Assembly (NCBI GenBank): GCA_963545205.1
Contig: CAUUHW010000012.1
Span: 7,570-71,569, forward strand
Origin: CAUTYU01 sp963545205
GTDB taxonomy: Bacteria; Desulfobacterota; Desulfovibrionia; Desulfovibrionales; Desulfomicrobiaceae
Length of the DNA: 64,000 nucleotides
Direction of reading: 5' to 3'
The translations under genes were made by a program, and so were the position numbers. Below are positions 8,435-16,833 of this stretch, one piece after another (positions within the stretch are counted from its first letter, which is position 1; every line of letters starts with the position of its first letter). The notes below the pieces were generated by a model. It made no database searches and had not been told where the DNA came from. It saw only the letters and a list, made by a program, of their open reading frames with translations.

Positions 8435-9616
8435 TCAGGGCTGCAGGCGCAGACGCATTCCCGCCTTGAGCACGCTTTTCTTGCCCAGACGGTTCCATTT
8501 CATCAATGAGTCCACTGGGATACGATATGTTCTGGAAATTCTGTACAGAGTTTCCCCTCGCCGTACAGTATGCCAGTGTTTTTTATTGGCAGCTTTTGCC
8601 GGCTCAGCGGTCTTGGCCGGTTTGACAGTTTTGGCAGGCTTGACAGTTTTGGCAGGCTTGACCGCTGCTAACGGCTTGTATGATTCCAGTGTCTTTTCTA
8701 TTTTTTGACGAAAATTCTTGGGCAAGTTTACAGGAAAAGAAAAAATATGCCGGCCTTTGGGCAATGTATCCCCCAGCACTTCAGGGTTATATTCCCTGAA
8801 ACATTTCAGAGAAACTCCGGCGGCATCAACCAGAATCTGTAAAGGCGTTACTCCCAGGGTCTGTATCGCAACATGGTGTTGTTCTATGGGCTGATAAATA
8901 TCTCCAACAGAGGGATGAAAGCCATAGCGGCCGGGTTGGGACAAAAGCAGCTTGGCAGCGATGGCCTTATACACATAAAACATTGTCTCCGCAGGCAGCT
9001 GCAGATCATAATACGATGTTATCTTCTGCTGTTTCATGTGCTCTTCCAGACTTTCTCCTCCCATATTGTAGGCGGCAAGGGCAAGAGTCCATGAGCCAAA
9101 CTGCTGATACAAATCCTGCAGATACGACAGACCGGCCTGAGTTGAAAATTCAAGATTCCGCCGCTGATCAATAAAACTGTCAATACGCAAACCGTACCGT
9201 CTTCCAGTTGTGGGGATAAACTGCCAGTATCCGACAGCGTCCTTATCGGAACCGACATGCGGGCGAAGCGCGCTTTCAATAACAGGGACATACTGCAAGT
9301 CCAGAGGCAGATCTCTTTTCTTCAGATGCCGTTCAACCACAGGCATAATCCGCCCGCTCCGTTTCAGCCACAAAACGACCTGAGCTCTGTCCCATAAAGA
9401 AACTAAAAGCACTTTTTCAAGTTCTTCCCGCACTTCACGCTGCTCAAGGGGCACCCTCTCTCCGCAAAATTCCAGATGAGCAGGAAGCTGTACCGCCTGA
9501 AAAAGATCCGGAATGCTTTCTTTTGGCCCGATAACCTGTGCCGGGCAGGGAAAAGAAAAAAACTGAAAAGAAAAAAACAGAACCAGCCCAACACCAAATA
9601 TCTTCCAATCTTTCAT
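8435..9616 (-). CDS. MltD-like membrane-bound lytic murein transglycosylase with LysM domain
   Basis: About 393 aa. An N-terminal signal peptide (hydrophobic core FGVGLVLFFSFQFFSF) leads to an SLT/GH23 catalytic domain: VIESALRPHVGS with the catalytic Glu, AVGYWQFIPTTGRRYGL, then LALAAYNMGGES. A Lys/Pro/Ala repeat linker (about 317-345) joins it to one C-terminal LysM peptidoglycan-binding domain (HTVRRGETLYRISRTYRIP). It cleaves glycan strands with 1,6-anhydro-MurNAc formation in the periplasm. I chose the ATG at 9616 as it begins the signal peptide; a TTG at 9628 is in frame. MltD of enterobacteria usually has two LysM units; here I see one. Confidence 0.88.
   Translation of the reverse strand: MKDWKIFGVGLVLFFSFQFFSFPCPAQVIGPKESIPDLFQAVQLPAHLEFCGERVPLEQREVREELEKVLLVSLWDRAQVVLWLKRSGRIMPVVERHLKKRDLPLDLQYVPVIESALRPHVGSDKDAVGYWQFIPTTGRRYGLRIDSFIDQRRNLEFSTQAGLSYLQDLYQQFGSWTLALAAYNMGGESLEEHMKQQKITSYYDLQLPAETMFYVYKAIAAKLLLSQPGRYGFHPSVGDIYQPIEQHHVAIQTLGVTPLQILVDAAGVSLKCFREYNPEVLGDTLPKGRHIFSFPVNLPKNFRQKIEKTLESYKPLAAVKPAKTVKPAKTVKPAKTAEPAKAANKKHWHTVRRGETLYRISRTYRIPVDSLMKWNRLGKKSVLKAGMRLRLQP
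8604..8657 (-). repeat. 18-bp in-frame tandem repeat (VKPAKT linker)
   Basis: Two perfect copies of TTGACAGTTTTGGCAGGC at 8622-8639 and 8640-8657, with a degenerate third at 8604-8621, encode successive VKPAKT units in the linker of the lytic transglycosylase. Copy number may vary between strains without a frame change. Confidence 0.85.
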
Positions 9617-10068
9617 AACCCGCCCCAAACGATTTGCTATCCTTATTTTTCATTGTGAAGATATGAACCCTATCTTGTCTGCCTTCAAATAGCAAACTCC
9701 GACCCGCCCTTCTCATTTTTGATTTTGGATTTTAGATTCTTGACTGGAAGAAATGAAAAGTCCACAGGTGAAAGACAGCTTTGATTTTGGATTTGAATGT
9801 CAACACAGCAGCGTAGCGCGATTTTGCCAACCGGCGACAAAATGCTCTACGCTCATCAGTATAACTGCGCTTCTCTCTTTCTTCAACTCAAAAATCAACC
9901 TTCAAAAATCTTTAGTCCGTGCCAAAAACAAAAAAATATGTCAAAGATAAAAAAATTGACTTCCCCTAATAAAAACTATTATTTTAGACCTTGCTGCCAT
10001 CAGGGGCTGACTTTTTTTCTAAAAATATAACAAGATAGGGTTGAAAGATTACTTCAAAAGGAGACCTT
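9617..10068. other. 452-bp intergenic region between lytic transglycosylase and feoA
   Basis: The region is AT-rich and holds no convincing gene. It has a 15-bp direct repeat, TTTGATTTTGGATTT at 9718-9732 and 9780-9794. The right half carries the probable feoAB promoter. A short stretch at 9813-9835 (cagcgtagcgcgattttgcc region) is GC-richer than its surroundings, but I see no RNA structure in it. Confidence 0.5.
9956..9984 (+). promoter_or_regulatory. candidate feoAB promoter and possible Fur-type operator
   Basis: TTGACT at 9956-9961 is followed by TATTAT at 9977-9982 (15-nt spacer) or TTATTT at 9979-9984 (17-nt spacer). The -10 area lies in an imperfect palindrome of A/T-rich arms (CTAATAAAA ... 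TTATTTTAG, 9966-9987), as would suit an iron-responsive repressor, but the match to a Fur box is weak. The feoA ATG follows after about 85 nt, with AAGGAG before it. Confidence 0.35.
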
Positions 10069-10293
10069 ATGAACCTTGACCAAATGAAGCCTCGTGAACA
10101 CGGCACGATAACCAAACTTTCCGACTCAGACAGACTTGGGCAGCGGCTTCTTGACCTCGGCATTTATCCGGGGCTTTCTGTTACAATTCTCCGTAATGCT
10201 CCTCTCGAAGATCCGATGGAAATCGAGATCAACGGCTATTTTCTCAGCCTGCGGCATGAAGAAGCCCGGTCTGTGGAGGTTGAAAAACAATGA
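10069..10293 (+). CDS. feoA: FeoA, ferrous iron transport accessory protein
   Basis: A 74-aa SH3-fold cytoplasmic protein. The FeoA pattern is clear: RLGQRLLDLGIYPGLSVTIL, then DPMEIEINGYFLSLRHEEA and a terminal beta strand. It supports the FeoB pore. AAGGAG precedes the ATG by 7 nt. Its stop overlaps the feoB ATG (ATGA), so translation is coupled. Confidence 0.95.
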   Translation: MNLDQMKPREHGTITKLSDSDRLGQRLLDLGIYPGLSVTILRNAPLEDPMEIEINGYFLSLRHEEARSVEVEKQ

Positions 10294-12779
10294 GCAAAGA
10301 GACCATACTTGTTGCTCTTGCCGGACAGCCAAACTGCGGAAAATCAACTGTTTTTAACATGCTCACCGGAGCGCACCAGCATGTTGCCAACTATCCGGGC
10401 GTAACAGTTGAAAAAAAGACAGGATTTTTCTCAATTGAAGATCAGAAAGTCGAACTCGTTGATCTGCCGGGCACGTATAGCCTGACATCATATTCACTTG
10501 AAGAACGGGTTTCCAGGGACTTTTTGCTCTACGAAAAGCCCAAGGTCTGTATTAATGTTGTTGACGTTTCAATCCTGAAAAGAAGCCTGTATCTGACTCT
10601 CCAGCTAATGGAAATGGATTGTCCAGTTGTTTTGGCCATGAACATGATGGACAAGGCCCAAAAAGACGGCGTGAAAATTGACACGGCAAAACTCCGCCAC
10701 TCTCTTGGAGTAGAAGTCGTGCCAACATCTGCCAGGACAGGAAAGGGGAAGAAAGACCTTGGTCAGGCGCTCCAGAAAGTGGCAAATCACCCGCAGACCG
10801 CGAAACGGGTTGATTACGGTCCGCTCGAAGACAAACTCCTTCAGCTCCAGACATGGCTTGAAAAAGAAGGCGGTACCCTGGAAGTTCCAGCCCGCTGGCT
10901 GACAATCAAGGTTCTGGAAAAAGATGAATCCGCCATAGAATACATCCAGACAGCAATCAGAAAAAGCCCTGAGTTTCTCGCCTTGGCAGAGACATTGGCT
11001 GCCGAATATGAAAAAGAACATAACGAGAATATTTCTCAACATATTGCGACCTGCCGCTACAGAATAGCAGATGAAATAGTCCGCGACTGCCAAAAAAAAT
11101 CTTTTACTTCCCGGGCGCTGACAAACGCCATTGACACGGTTGTTTGCCATAAAATACTTGGGCCACTCTTCATGGTTGGGGTTGTCTATCTGCTCTATGA
11201 ACTTTCCATTGTTCAGGGCTATAATCTTACCAACTATTTCTGGCCTCTGCTGGCCAAGCTCAAGGAATTTATCGGAATAATGGCTCCGCCCCCCGGATTT
11301 ATAGAAGACCCGATCCTGCGCTCACTCCTGATATGGATGATCGACAGTATCAATTCCCTGCTGAACTATATTCCGATCTTTCTCATTCTCTTTGCCCTGA
11401 TCGCTATCCTTGAAGACAGCGGATACATGCCCCGAATGGCCTTTATCCTCGACCGTTTTCTGAACCGCTTCGGCTTGCACGGACAATCAACGCTGCCTCT
11501 TGTTCTGGGCGGCGTGTATGTTGGCGGTTGCGCTGTTCCGGCGATTATGTCCACCAAGGCCATACCGGATCACCGGGCTAGAATCGCAACAATATTGACC
11601 ATCCCCATGCTCAACTGTCTGGCCAAGGTTCCGCTCTATGTCCTGCTGATAAATGTCTACTTCCCTGACCATAAGGCCCTGACGATGTTTTTTATCTCAA
11701 CAATCAGTCTGATTATGGCCCTGCCAGCTTCAAAAATCCTGACACTGACCATTTTGAAAAAGGAAGAAAGCGCGCCTTTTATTATGGAGATGCCGGAGTA
11801 TAACCTGCCCACTATCAGCGGTGTTCTGCGTTCAGCCCTGCAAAAGGTCTGGCTGTTCGTGAAAAAGATTATCACCATTGTAACGGCTGTGGCTGTTGTT
11901 GTTTTTGTTCTTCTGCGCTTTCCCGGCATCAGCAAAGAGGCCATGGACGGCTTCCAGGCCAGAGCGAACAAGGCCATAGACAGCTTTATGGTTGCCATTG
12001 ACAAAAGCAGCAGCAAGGATAAGTTCAAACGGGCAGATATTACTGCCCTTGTCAACTTTGCTGCGGCCCACAAACAAAGTAAAATGCTGGCCCAAAGCCA
12101 GGAAAAATCCAAGCAGGTTGACGCCGACTACAAAGCCCAAAATCCTCTTTTTTACAACATTGTTCTTGGCCGGGGCGCGGAATACAAGCCCCTTAGCAGC
12201 GCCCTTAAAAAGCTGATCAAAGAGCAGAAAATGATCCGCATGGATATGCAAAAAGAACGGATTGACAGAAGTTTCCTGGGCAGAATCGGAAAAAGCATGG
12301 AACCCGTCACCAAATGGGCAGGGTTTAACTGGCGCATCAATGTCGCTCTGCTGTCCGCTCTGGCCGCCAAGGAAAACACCGTGGCCACCTTGGGAGCTCT
12401 TTACCAGGGCGGAGAAATAAACGGCAAGATAGAGGGGAAGGATGTCGGCGCATCAATGAAAGAAACGGAAAAAGGTTTTACCTCACTCCATGCTCTTGCC
12501 CTGATGCTGTTCATGATTATCTATCCTCCCTGCCTGGCAACCCTTATCAGCATCAGACTGCAAACGGGATCGTATAAATTTCTTTTGCTTTCACTGAGTT
12601 ACCAGATCTTTCTTGGAACAGCGGTTGCTATCTTCGTCTTTACCGTTGGCAGTGCCCTGCATCTGACAGGTGTACAGGCAATGATAGGTTTTTATATCAT
12701 TGCCCTGCTGATTGCGACAGCTATAGGATTTATCCCGAATCCTCCGCTGGAAAACAAACAACCTAACCCTTCAACCTAA
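10290..12779 (+). CDS. feoB: FeoB, GTP-dependent ferrous iron transporter
   Basis: An 829-aa inner-membrane Fe(II) importer. The N-terminal G domain has G1 GQPNCGKST (about 10-18), the G2 region around NYPGVTVEKKTG, G3 DLPGTYSL and G4 NMMD. A helical GDI-like spacer follows. The membrane domain starts near residue 290, with the Gate core GGVYVGGCAVPAIMSTKAI containing the conserved Cys, and the second Gate segment NVALLSALAAKENTVATLGA. About 140 residues (about 545-690) of charged, poorly hydrophobic sequence lie between the two Gate halves, longer than I would expect. No FeoC gene follows; the Cys-rich FeoB-associated protein is 20 kb away at 33472. Confidence 0.96.
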   Translation: MSKETILVALAGQPNCGKSTVFNMLTGAHQHVANYPGVTVEKKTGFFSIEDQKVELVDLPGTYSLTSYSLEERVSRDFLLYEKPKVCINVVDVSILKRSLYLTLQLMEMDCPVVLAMNMMDKAQKDGVKIDTAKLRHSLGVEVVPTSARTGKGKKDLGQALQKVANHPQTAKRVDYGPLEDKLLQLQTWLEKEGGTLEVPARWLTIKVLEKDESAIEYIQTAIRKSPEFLALAETLAAEYEKEHNENISQHIATCRYRIADEIVRDCQKKSFTSRALTNAIDTVVCHKILGPLFMVGVVYLLYELSIVQGYNLTNYFWPLLAKLKEFIGIMAPPPGFIEDPILRSLLIWMIDSINSLLNYIPIFLILFALIAILEDSGYMPRMAFILDRFLNRFGLHGQSTLPLVLGGVYVGGCAVPAIMSTKAIPDHRARIATILTIPMLNCLAKVPLYVLLINVYFPDHKALTMFFISTISLIMALPASKILTLTILKKEESAPFIMEMPEYNLPTISGVLRSALQKVWLFVKKIITIVTAVAVVVFVLLRFPGISKEAMDGFQARANKAIDSFMVAIDKSSSKDKFKRADITALVNFAAAHKQSKMLAQSQEKSKQVDADYKAQNPLFYNIVLGRGAEYKPLSSALKKLIKEQKMIRMDMQKERIDRSFLGRIGKSMEPVTKWAGFNWRINVALLSALAAKENTVATLGALYQGGEINGKIEGKDVGASMKETEKGFTSLHALALMLFMIIYPPCLATLISIRLQTGSYKFLLLSLSYQIFLGTAVAIFVFTVGSALHLTGVQAMIGFYIIALLIATAIGFIPNPPLENKQPNPST

Positions 12780-12790
12780 AGGAGTTTATT

Positions 12791-13108
12791 ATGTTTCGTG
12801 TAAAAGTAATTTTTCTTTCCCTGGCGACCCTGTTTTTTGCCGTGTCACTGGCAATGGCGCATACCCCTCTTTGTTCCTGCTGGGACAATGGAGACGGTAC
12901 CATTACCTGTGAAGGAGGATTCTCAGATGGTTCTTCTGCCTCAGGAGTAGAGATCTATGTCAAAGATAAGGAAGGAAAAGAGCTTATTAAAGGAAAAATG
13001 AGCGAACTTTCAGAATTTTCTTTCAAAAAACCCAATAAAGACTATACTGTTACATTTGATGCAGGAGCAGGCCATCGGATTGATATAGAAGGAAAAGATA
13101 TTTTCTAG
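12791..13108 (+). CDS. small secreted protein of the feo operon
   Basis: 105 aa with a signal peptide (FLSLATLFFAVSLAMA, cleavage expected before HTPLCSC). The mature part is about 80 residues, mostly beta, with three Cys (LCSCWDNGDGTITCEGG) and a GVEIYVKDKEGKEL strand pair like carboxypeptidase-regulatory or CbiL/DUF4198-type periplasmic domains. GGAG lies 8 nt before the ATG and the gene is 11 nt after feoB, so it belongs to the feo transcript. A periplasmic metal-related role is suggested by context and the CxC plus N-terminal His; the function is not known. Confidence 0.72.
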   Translation: MFRVKVIFLSLATLFFAVSLAMAHTPLCSCWDNGDGTITCEGGFSDGSSASGVEIYVKDKEGKELIKGKMSELSEFSFKKPNKDYTVTFDAGAGHRIDIEGKDIF

Positions 13109-13153
13109 GTATCAATGCTGTTTTTGTATCTGATGACAGAAACGTTTTTATGA

Positions 13154-13199
13154 CACAAAACCAGCGCGGAAGAAATATATCTTTCGCGCTGATTTTGTG
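13154..13199 (+). terminator. long hairpin between feo and fez-like genes
   Basis: CACAAAACCAGCGCGGAAG at 13154-13172 pairs with CTTTCGCGCTGATTTTGTG at 13181-13199, a stem of about 17 bp with few mismatches. No run of T follows, so this may be an mRNA-stabilising or processing hairpin, or a partial terminator, rather than a complete rho-independent one. Confidence 0.5.
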
Positions 13200-13277
13200 C
13201 CCTTACATTTTACTATTTCTGCTTGAACATCTTTTTCCAAAAGCCTTTTAACTTCATAACCAGAGAAGGAGAAGAGC

Positions 13278-15479
13278 TTGAACCCATCTGTAGCGCAACC
13301 TGCCCTTTCTTTTTTCCCTCCAGGTAAAATCAAGGTCTGTTATAGTAACCATTGCCGGTTGCGAATAAAAATTTCGTCCATGCCCAAAGAAAAAGCAGGC
13401 GCCAAAACGGTTCAGGAATATGTCAAAAACTTCGCGGAAGTCAGCTGGGTAAAAGTCAATCCAGTCTGCCGCTCCCTGACGCTTATTGTCCACCAGCCGC
13501 AACAAAGAGGAGCAGTTCTCAAAAAAATCCAGCAAGTATTTGGCAATATACCGGCCCCCCAACAATCCTCTGATATACTGGCCCCCAAACCCACCTGTTC
13601 CTGCCAGCTTCCAGGTTCGGTGAAAAGCTCGCTGGGCCAATTTCTGGGCCTGAGTGCTGTAACAGCCTGGATATTTACACGCGAAACACTCCTCAAACAG
13701 CCAATCAGTGCGGGCATTTTTTCTCCGCTGGGCATTCTTTCTCTTGTCGCGTCAATCCCGCTTTGGAAAGCAGGAATTCAAAAACTTCGCCAAAAAACAT
13801 TTTCTCTGGATATCTTTTTGGCAACCAGTTGCTCAACAGCCACTCTGGCAGGTGAGGCAATCACCGCCCTTGAAATCTTATGGATCAATTCGGGTTCACA
13901 CCTGATCAAAGACTGGATAACCGAGTGCTCACGCAAGTCCATTTCCGAAATCCTGCAGGTAACAACCAAAACAGCCTTTATCCTTGTTGATGACACCGAG
14001 GTTGAGGTTGCAGCTGACCAGCTCCAGACTGGCAATCTGGTCATTGTCCACAGTGGAGAAAAAATCCCTGTGGACGGCGTGATTGAAAAAGGTGAAGCCA
14101 TGATTGATGAGGCGTCCATTTCCGGCCGCAGCGACCACATCCATAAACAAAAAGAGGAGCCAGTTTTTGCCGGAACCTTTGTCCGGCAGGGAGTTGTGTA
14201 TATCCGGGCCACAAAGGTTGGCGACAATACCTATCTGGCCAGGATTCTGCACATGGTTGAAGACAGTCTGCAGCACAAGGCACCGGTTGAAGGCGCGGCT
14301 GAAGATCTGGCCAGAAAGCTGTTACAGCTTGGCGCCATCAGCACGACAGGCACTCTTCTTCTGACCCAGAATCTCTGGCGGGCCTTTACTGTCATGTTGG
14401 TCATGGCCTGTCCGTGCGCCACGGTTCTGGCTGCCTCAACAGCCATCAGCGCCGCGCTCAGCCTGGCCGCCAAAAGACATATCCTGATTAAAGGCGGGCG
14501 TTATCTGGAAGAAATCGCTCAGGCCGACATCATCTGTTTTGACAAAACCGGTACCCTGACAACCAACCAGCCCACAATTTCCAAAATTGTTCCACTGGGC
14601 AGAAGAAAACCAGAAACAATCCTGCGCCAGGCCCTGATCGCGGAACAGCACAATACCCACCCGGTTGCCGAGGCAATCAAGCTCACAGCCCTACAACACG
14701 GGATTGAAAAACAAAAACACGCCAGGTGCGACTACCACATGGGGTGCGGCGTGGAAGCCCAGTCAGATGGCCGGCTCATTTTAGTTGGTAATGAAGCATT
14801 GTTAGACCGTTTTGGCGTTGATTACTCCAGGACCCAAAAACAGGTGCGGGAAATACGGCTGGAAGGAAAAGGGGTTGTGTATCTGACGGTCAACAGGAAG
14901 CTGAGCGGTTTTTTTGCCATTGACAATACACCAAGGCCAGAAGCCAAGCCTGTTGTCGCCCTGCTCAAAAAAGAAGGGGTACGCACGGTATTGATCACCG
15001 GCGATGAATCCAACAGCGCGGCCGCCCTGAGTGCTCGCCTTGGACTTGATGAGTTTCATGCCTCTGTTTTACCTGAGCAAAAAGAACAACTAGTCACCGA
15101 ACTGATGAGCCAGGGCAAGGTGCTCATGATTGGAGACGGTATCAATGACGCCCTGGCTCTGTCCAAAGCCGATATAGGAATCGCCATGGGAGCAGGAGGA
15201 ACAGAAGTAGCGATTGAAGCCGCTGACATTGCTCTTGTAAAAGACGATTTAAGCGACATTGTCTTTGTCAGAAATTTGAGTAGACAAACTTTAAAAATTA
15301 TTCAACAAAATTTCTGGATTGCTTCGGGTTCAAATCTGGCTGGCGTGGTGCTTGGATCTTTGGGCCTGCTTCCCCCTGTTGGAGCTGGTTTTCTCCATAT
15401 TGCCCATTCCCTTGGAGTTCTGCTTAATTCCTCGCGTTTATTGAAATTTTCACCGGATGAAAAACTCAATGAAATATAA
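13278..15479 (+). CDS. P1B-type ATPase with N-terminal HMA-like domain and altered actuator motif
   Basis: 733 aa. It starts at TTG 13278, with AGGAG 6 nt upstream. An N-terminal HMA-like fold (about 15-75) has no CxxC but an HCRLRIKI strand. The ATPase core has the phosphorylation motif DKTGTLTTN, a THPVAEA nucleotide-site HP, GDGINDALAL, and a membrane CPC (VMACPCATVLAAST), the signature of Cu/Zn/Cd-type P1B pumps. The actuator loop, normally TGES, reads SISGRSDHI (about 279-287): the catalytic Glu is replaced by Arg, so the dephosphorylation step may be impaired. Hydrophobic segments before the actuator are fewer than in CopA. It is the first gene of the compartment-like locus and overlaps the next gene by 23 nt. 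Confidence 0.85.
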   Translation: MNPSVAQPALSFFPPGKIKVCYSNHCRLRIKISSMPKEKAGAKTVQEYVKNFAEVSWVKVNPVCRSLTLIVHQPQQRGAVLKKIQQVFGNIPAPQQSSDILAPKPTCSCQLPGSVKSSLGQFLGLSAVTAWIFTRETLLKQPISAGIFSPLGILSLVASIPLWKAGIQKLRQKTFSLDIFLATSCSTATLAGEAITALEILWINSGSHLIKDWITECSRKSISEILQVTTKTAFILVDDTEVEVAADQLQTGNLVIVHSGEKIPVDGVIEKGEAMIDEASISGRSDHIHKQKEEPVFAGTFVRQGVVYIRATKVGDNTYLARILHMVEDSLQHKAPVEGAAEDLARKLLQLGAISTTGTLLLTQNLWRAFTVMLVMACPCATVLAASTAISAALSLAAKRHILIKGGRYLEEIAQADIICFDKTGTLTTNQPTISKIVPLGRRKPETILRQALIAEQHNTHPVAEAIKLTALQHGIEKQKHARCDYHMGCGVEAQSDGRLILVGNEALLDRFGVDYSRTQKQVREIRLEGKGVVYLTVNRKLSGFFAIDNTPRPEAKPVVALLKKEGVRTVLITGDESNSAAALSARLGLDEFHASVLPEQKEQLVTELMSQGKVLMIGDGINDALALSKADIGIAMGAGGTEVAIEAADIALVKDDLSDIVFVRNLSRQTLKIIQQNFWIASGSNLAGVVLGSLGLLPPVGAGFLHIAHSLGVLLNSSRLLKFSPDEKLNEI

Positions 15480-15801
15480 GGACCTCTTAACTTTACAGCC
15501 GTATTTTTCGGTTAAACAGCATATTCCCGGAAGACTCAGACTCAAGTTTGACCTCAAAATCCTTGACCTGCCTGAAGCAAAAGCGATCATGGAAGAACGA
15601 AGCGAAATTCCACAAGAAATAGTACATGTTAGGGTCAACAAATTTGCGCGCTCTCTTATTCTGGAATATATACCGGAGCAATTGCCCTTTGAACTTCTCG
15701 AACAACTGCTCAGGGCAAGGAATGAAGAGGACGGCGAGGCAGCTCTTGAGTTACTCGAAAACCATTTAGCGCGAACAGGAGGTAGCAATGCAGCAAAATG
15801 A
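15457..15801 (+). CDS. stand-alone HMA-like domain protein
   Basis: 114 aa, soluble. The predicted beta-alpha-beta pattern matches the HMA_2-type domain: QHIPGRLRLKFDLKIL strand 1, helix PEAKAIMEERSEI, VHVRVNKFARSLILEYIPE strands 2-3, then a helix. The metal-binding CxxC is absent and the loop carries GRLRLK instead, as in the N-termini of both neighbouring ATPases. The acidic C-terminal tail is helical. It overlaps the ATPase upstream and the Gln-rich gene downstream (14 nt), so it is cotranslated. It is similar in kind to the small HMA-domain proteins of ferrosome clusters; metal binding is not shown. Confidence 0.75.
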   Translation: MKNSMKYKDLLTLQPYFSVKQHIPGRLRLKFDLKILDLPEAKAIMEERSEIPQEIVHVRVNKFARSLILEYIPEQLPFELLEQLLRARNEEDGEAALELLENHLARTGGSNAAK

Positions 15802-16384
15802 TAACCAATCTCCCCGGATGGCGCAGGGGCAGGAACAGGCCGCTCCATCCTACGGACAAAATCCGGCCGCGGGTAACCAGACAGGACAGGTTCATGCTGC
15901 CGGTTTTCCGGATGGAAACCACTATAACCAATATAACCAGGGAGTTCCCCTGGCCAATTTTCAGGCGCAGGGGCAAATCCCGCAAAATAATTACGGCCAG
16001 TATCAACAAACTGCTCCCTATTATCAGGCACAAGGCCAGCCTGGCGGCCAGTTCCAGAGCCAATATGCGCAGGATTCGCAGCAAGGCCCATACGGACCGG
16101 CAGCAGGAAACGGGCCAAACGACCACGGGCAGGAACTCAAGCACGAAGGCAATATGTCGCAACACGGGCAATTACTTGATGTGCTCGGCGGCATTATAAA
16201 TGGCAATCCCGATATTCAGAAAATATCAAGGCTGTTAAGCTCAACAGACGCCCAGTTCTGGAAAGGCGCGGCCATAGGAGCCGGGGCCGCTCTTGTCCTC
16301 GGCAATCCCGCTGTTCAATCGGCCGTGACCGGTTTTGTCAGCAACATTTTGAACAAAACGACAAAAAACGAAAAGGAGAAATAA
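15788..16384 (+). CDS. Gln/Asn/Tyr/Gly-rich protein with C-terminal membrane-anchor motif
   Basis: 198 aa. Residues 1 to about 120 are low complexity and rich in Q, N, G, Y, P and A (for example NNYGQYQQTAPYYQAQGQ), resembling prion-like disordered domains. A short helix (LLDVLGGIINGNPDIQKISR) follows. The end is a glycine-zipper-like hydrophobic segment, KGAAIGAGAALVLGNPAVQS, then AVTGFVSNIL and a basic tail. The same anchor motif occurs in the 131-aa protein at 16834. AGGAGGTAGCA gives a strong ribosome site. It is not a named family that I recognise; I infer a shell, tether or coat role on a membrane compartment. Confidence 0.7.
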   Translation: MQQNDNQSPRMAQGQEQAAPSYGQNPAAGNQTGQVHAAGFPDGNHYNQYNQGVPLANFQAQGQIPQNNYGQYQQTAPYYQAQGQPGGQFQSQYAQDSQQGPYGPAAGNGPNDHGQELKHEGNMSQHGQLLDVLGGIINGNPDIQKISRLLSSTDAQFWKGAAIGAGAALVLGNPAVQSAVTGFVSNILNKTTKNEKEK

Positions 16385-16386
16385 AC

Positions 16387-16728
16387 ATGACACACTCTAC
16401 ACCTCCCCGTGTTTCTGGCGGACTTGGACTTGGCGCGGGCTTTGCCGGCTTTCTTGTTGGCGGAGTTTACGCCGCGGCCCAGAACCTGCACAAGGTCAAA
16501 AATGGAGAAATGGCAACAAAAGAAGCCATCACCCATACCCTCAAGGAAGGCGGCAAAACAGGCATCGCCACTGGTGGAGCAGCCCTGCTCACAGGCGTCC
16601 TTGGTCTGCCTTCCCTGCTTGGAACGGCGACCTTTATGGCCGCAGGCTGTGGAATCAAATACTGGCTTGACGCTATGGAAAAAAATTGCGCCGCGAAAAC
16701 AGAAAAACTACTTCCTGCGCAAAAATAA
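16387..16728 (+). CDS. small glycine-rich membrane protein of the compartment locus
   Basis: 113 aa. Two glycine-rich hydrophobic segments, GGLGLGAGFAGFLVGGVYAA (about 11-30) and ATGGAALLTGVLGLPSLLGT (about 62-85) continuing to FMAAGCGIKYWL, flank a charged helix NLHKVKNGEMATKEAITHTL. Glycine spacing is of the small-xxx-small kind that packs helices in membranes. Such helical-hairpin proteins can bend or line vesicle membranes. A strong AAAGGAGA lies just upstream. A magnetosome- or ferrosome-type structural role is inferred from context, not homology I can verify. Confidence 0.68.
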   Translation: MTHSTPPRVSGGLGLGAGFAGFLVGGVYAAAQNLHKVKNGEMATKEAITHTLKEGGKTGIATGGAALLTGVLGLPSLLGTATFMAAGCGIKYWLDAMEKNCAAKTEKLLPAQK

Positions 16729-16833
16729 ACAAAAAAGACAGGGAAAACCGGTACGCCCGGCTCCCCCTTTCTTTCATTAGTCAATAATCAATTCACAAAA
16801 AAACAGGTCAAACGACCTGCATGGAGAGAAAAA

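Noticed and set aside
9940..9990. A true Fur box before feoA
   Set aside because: The palindrome is imperfect and A/T-rich by composition; the match is too weak to call more than a candidate operator.
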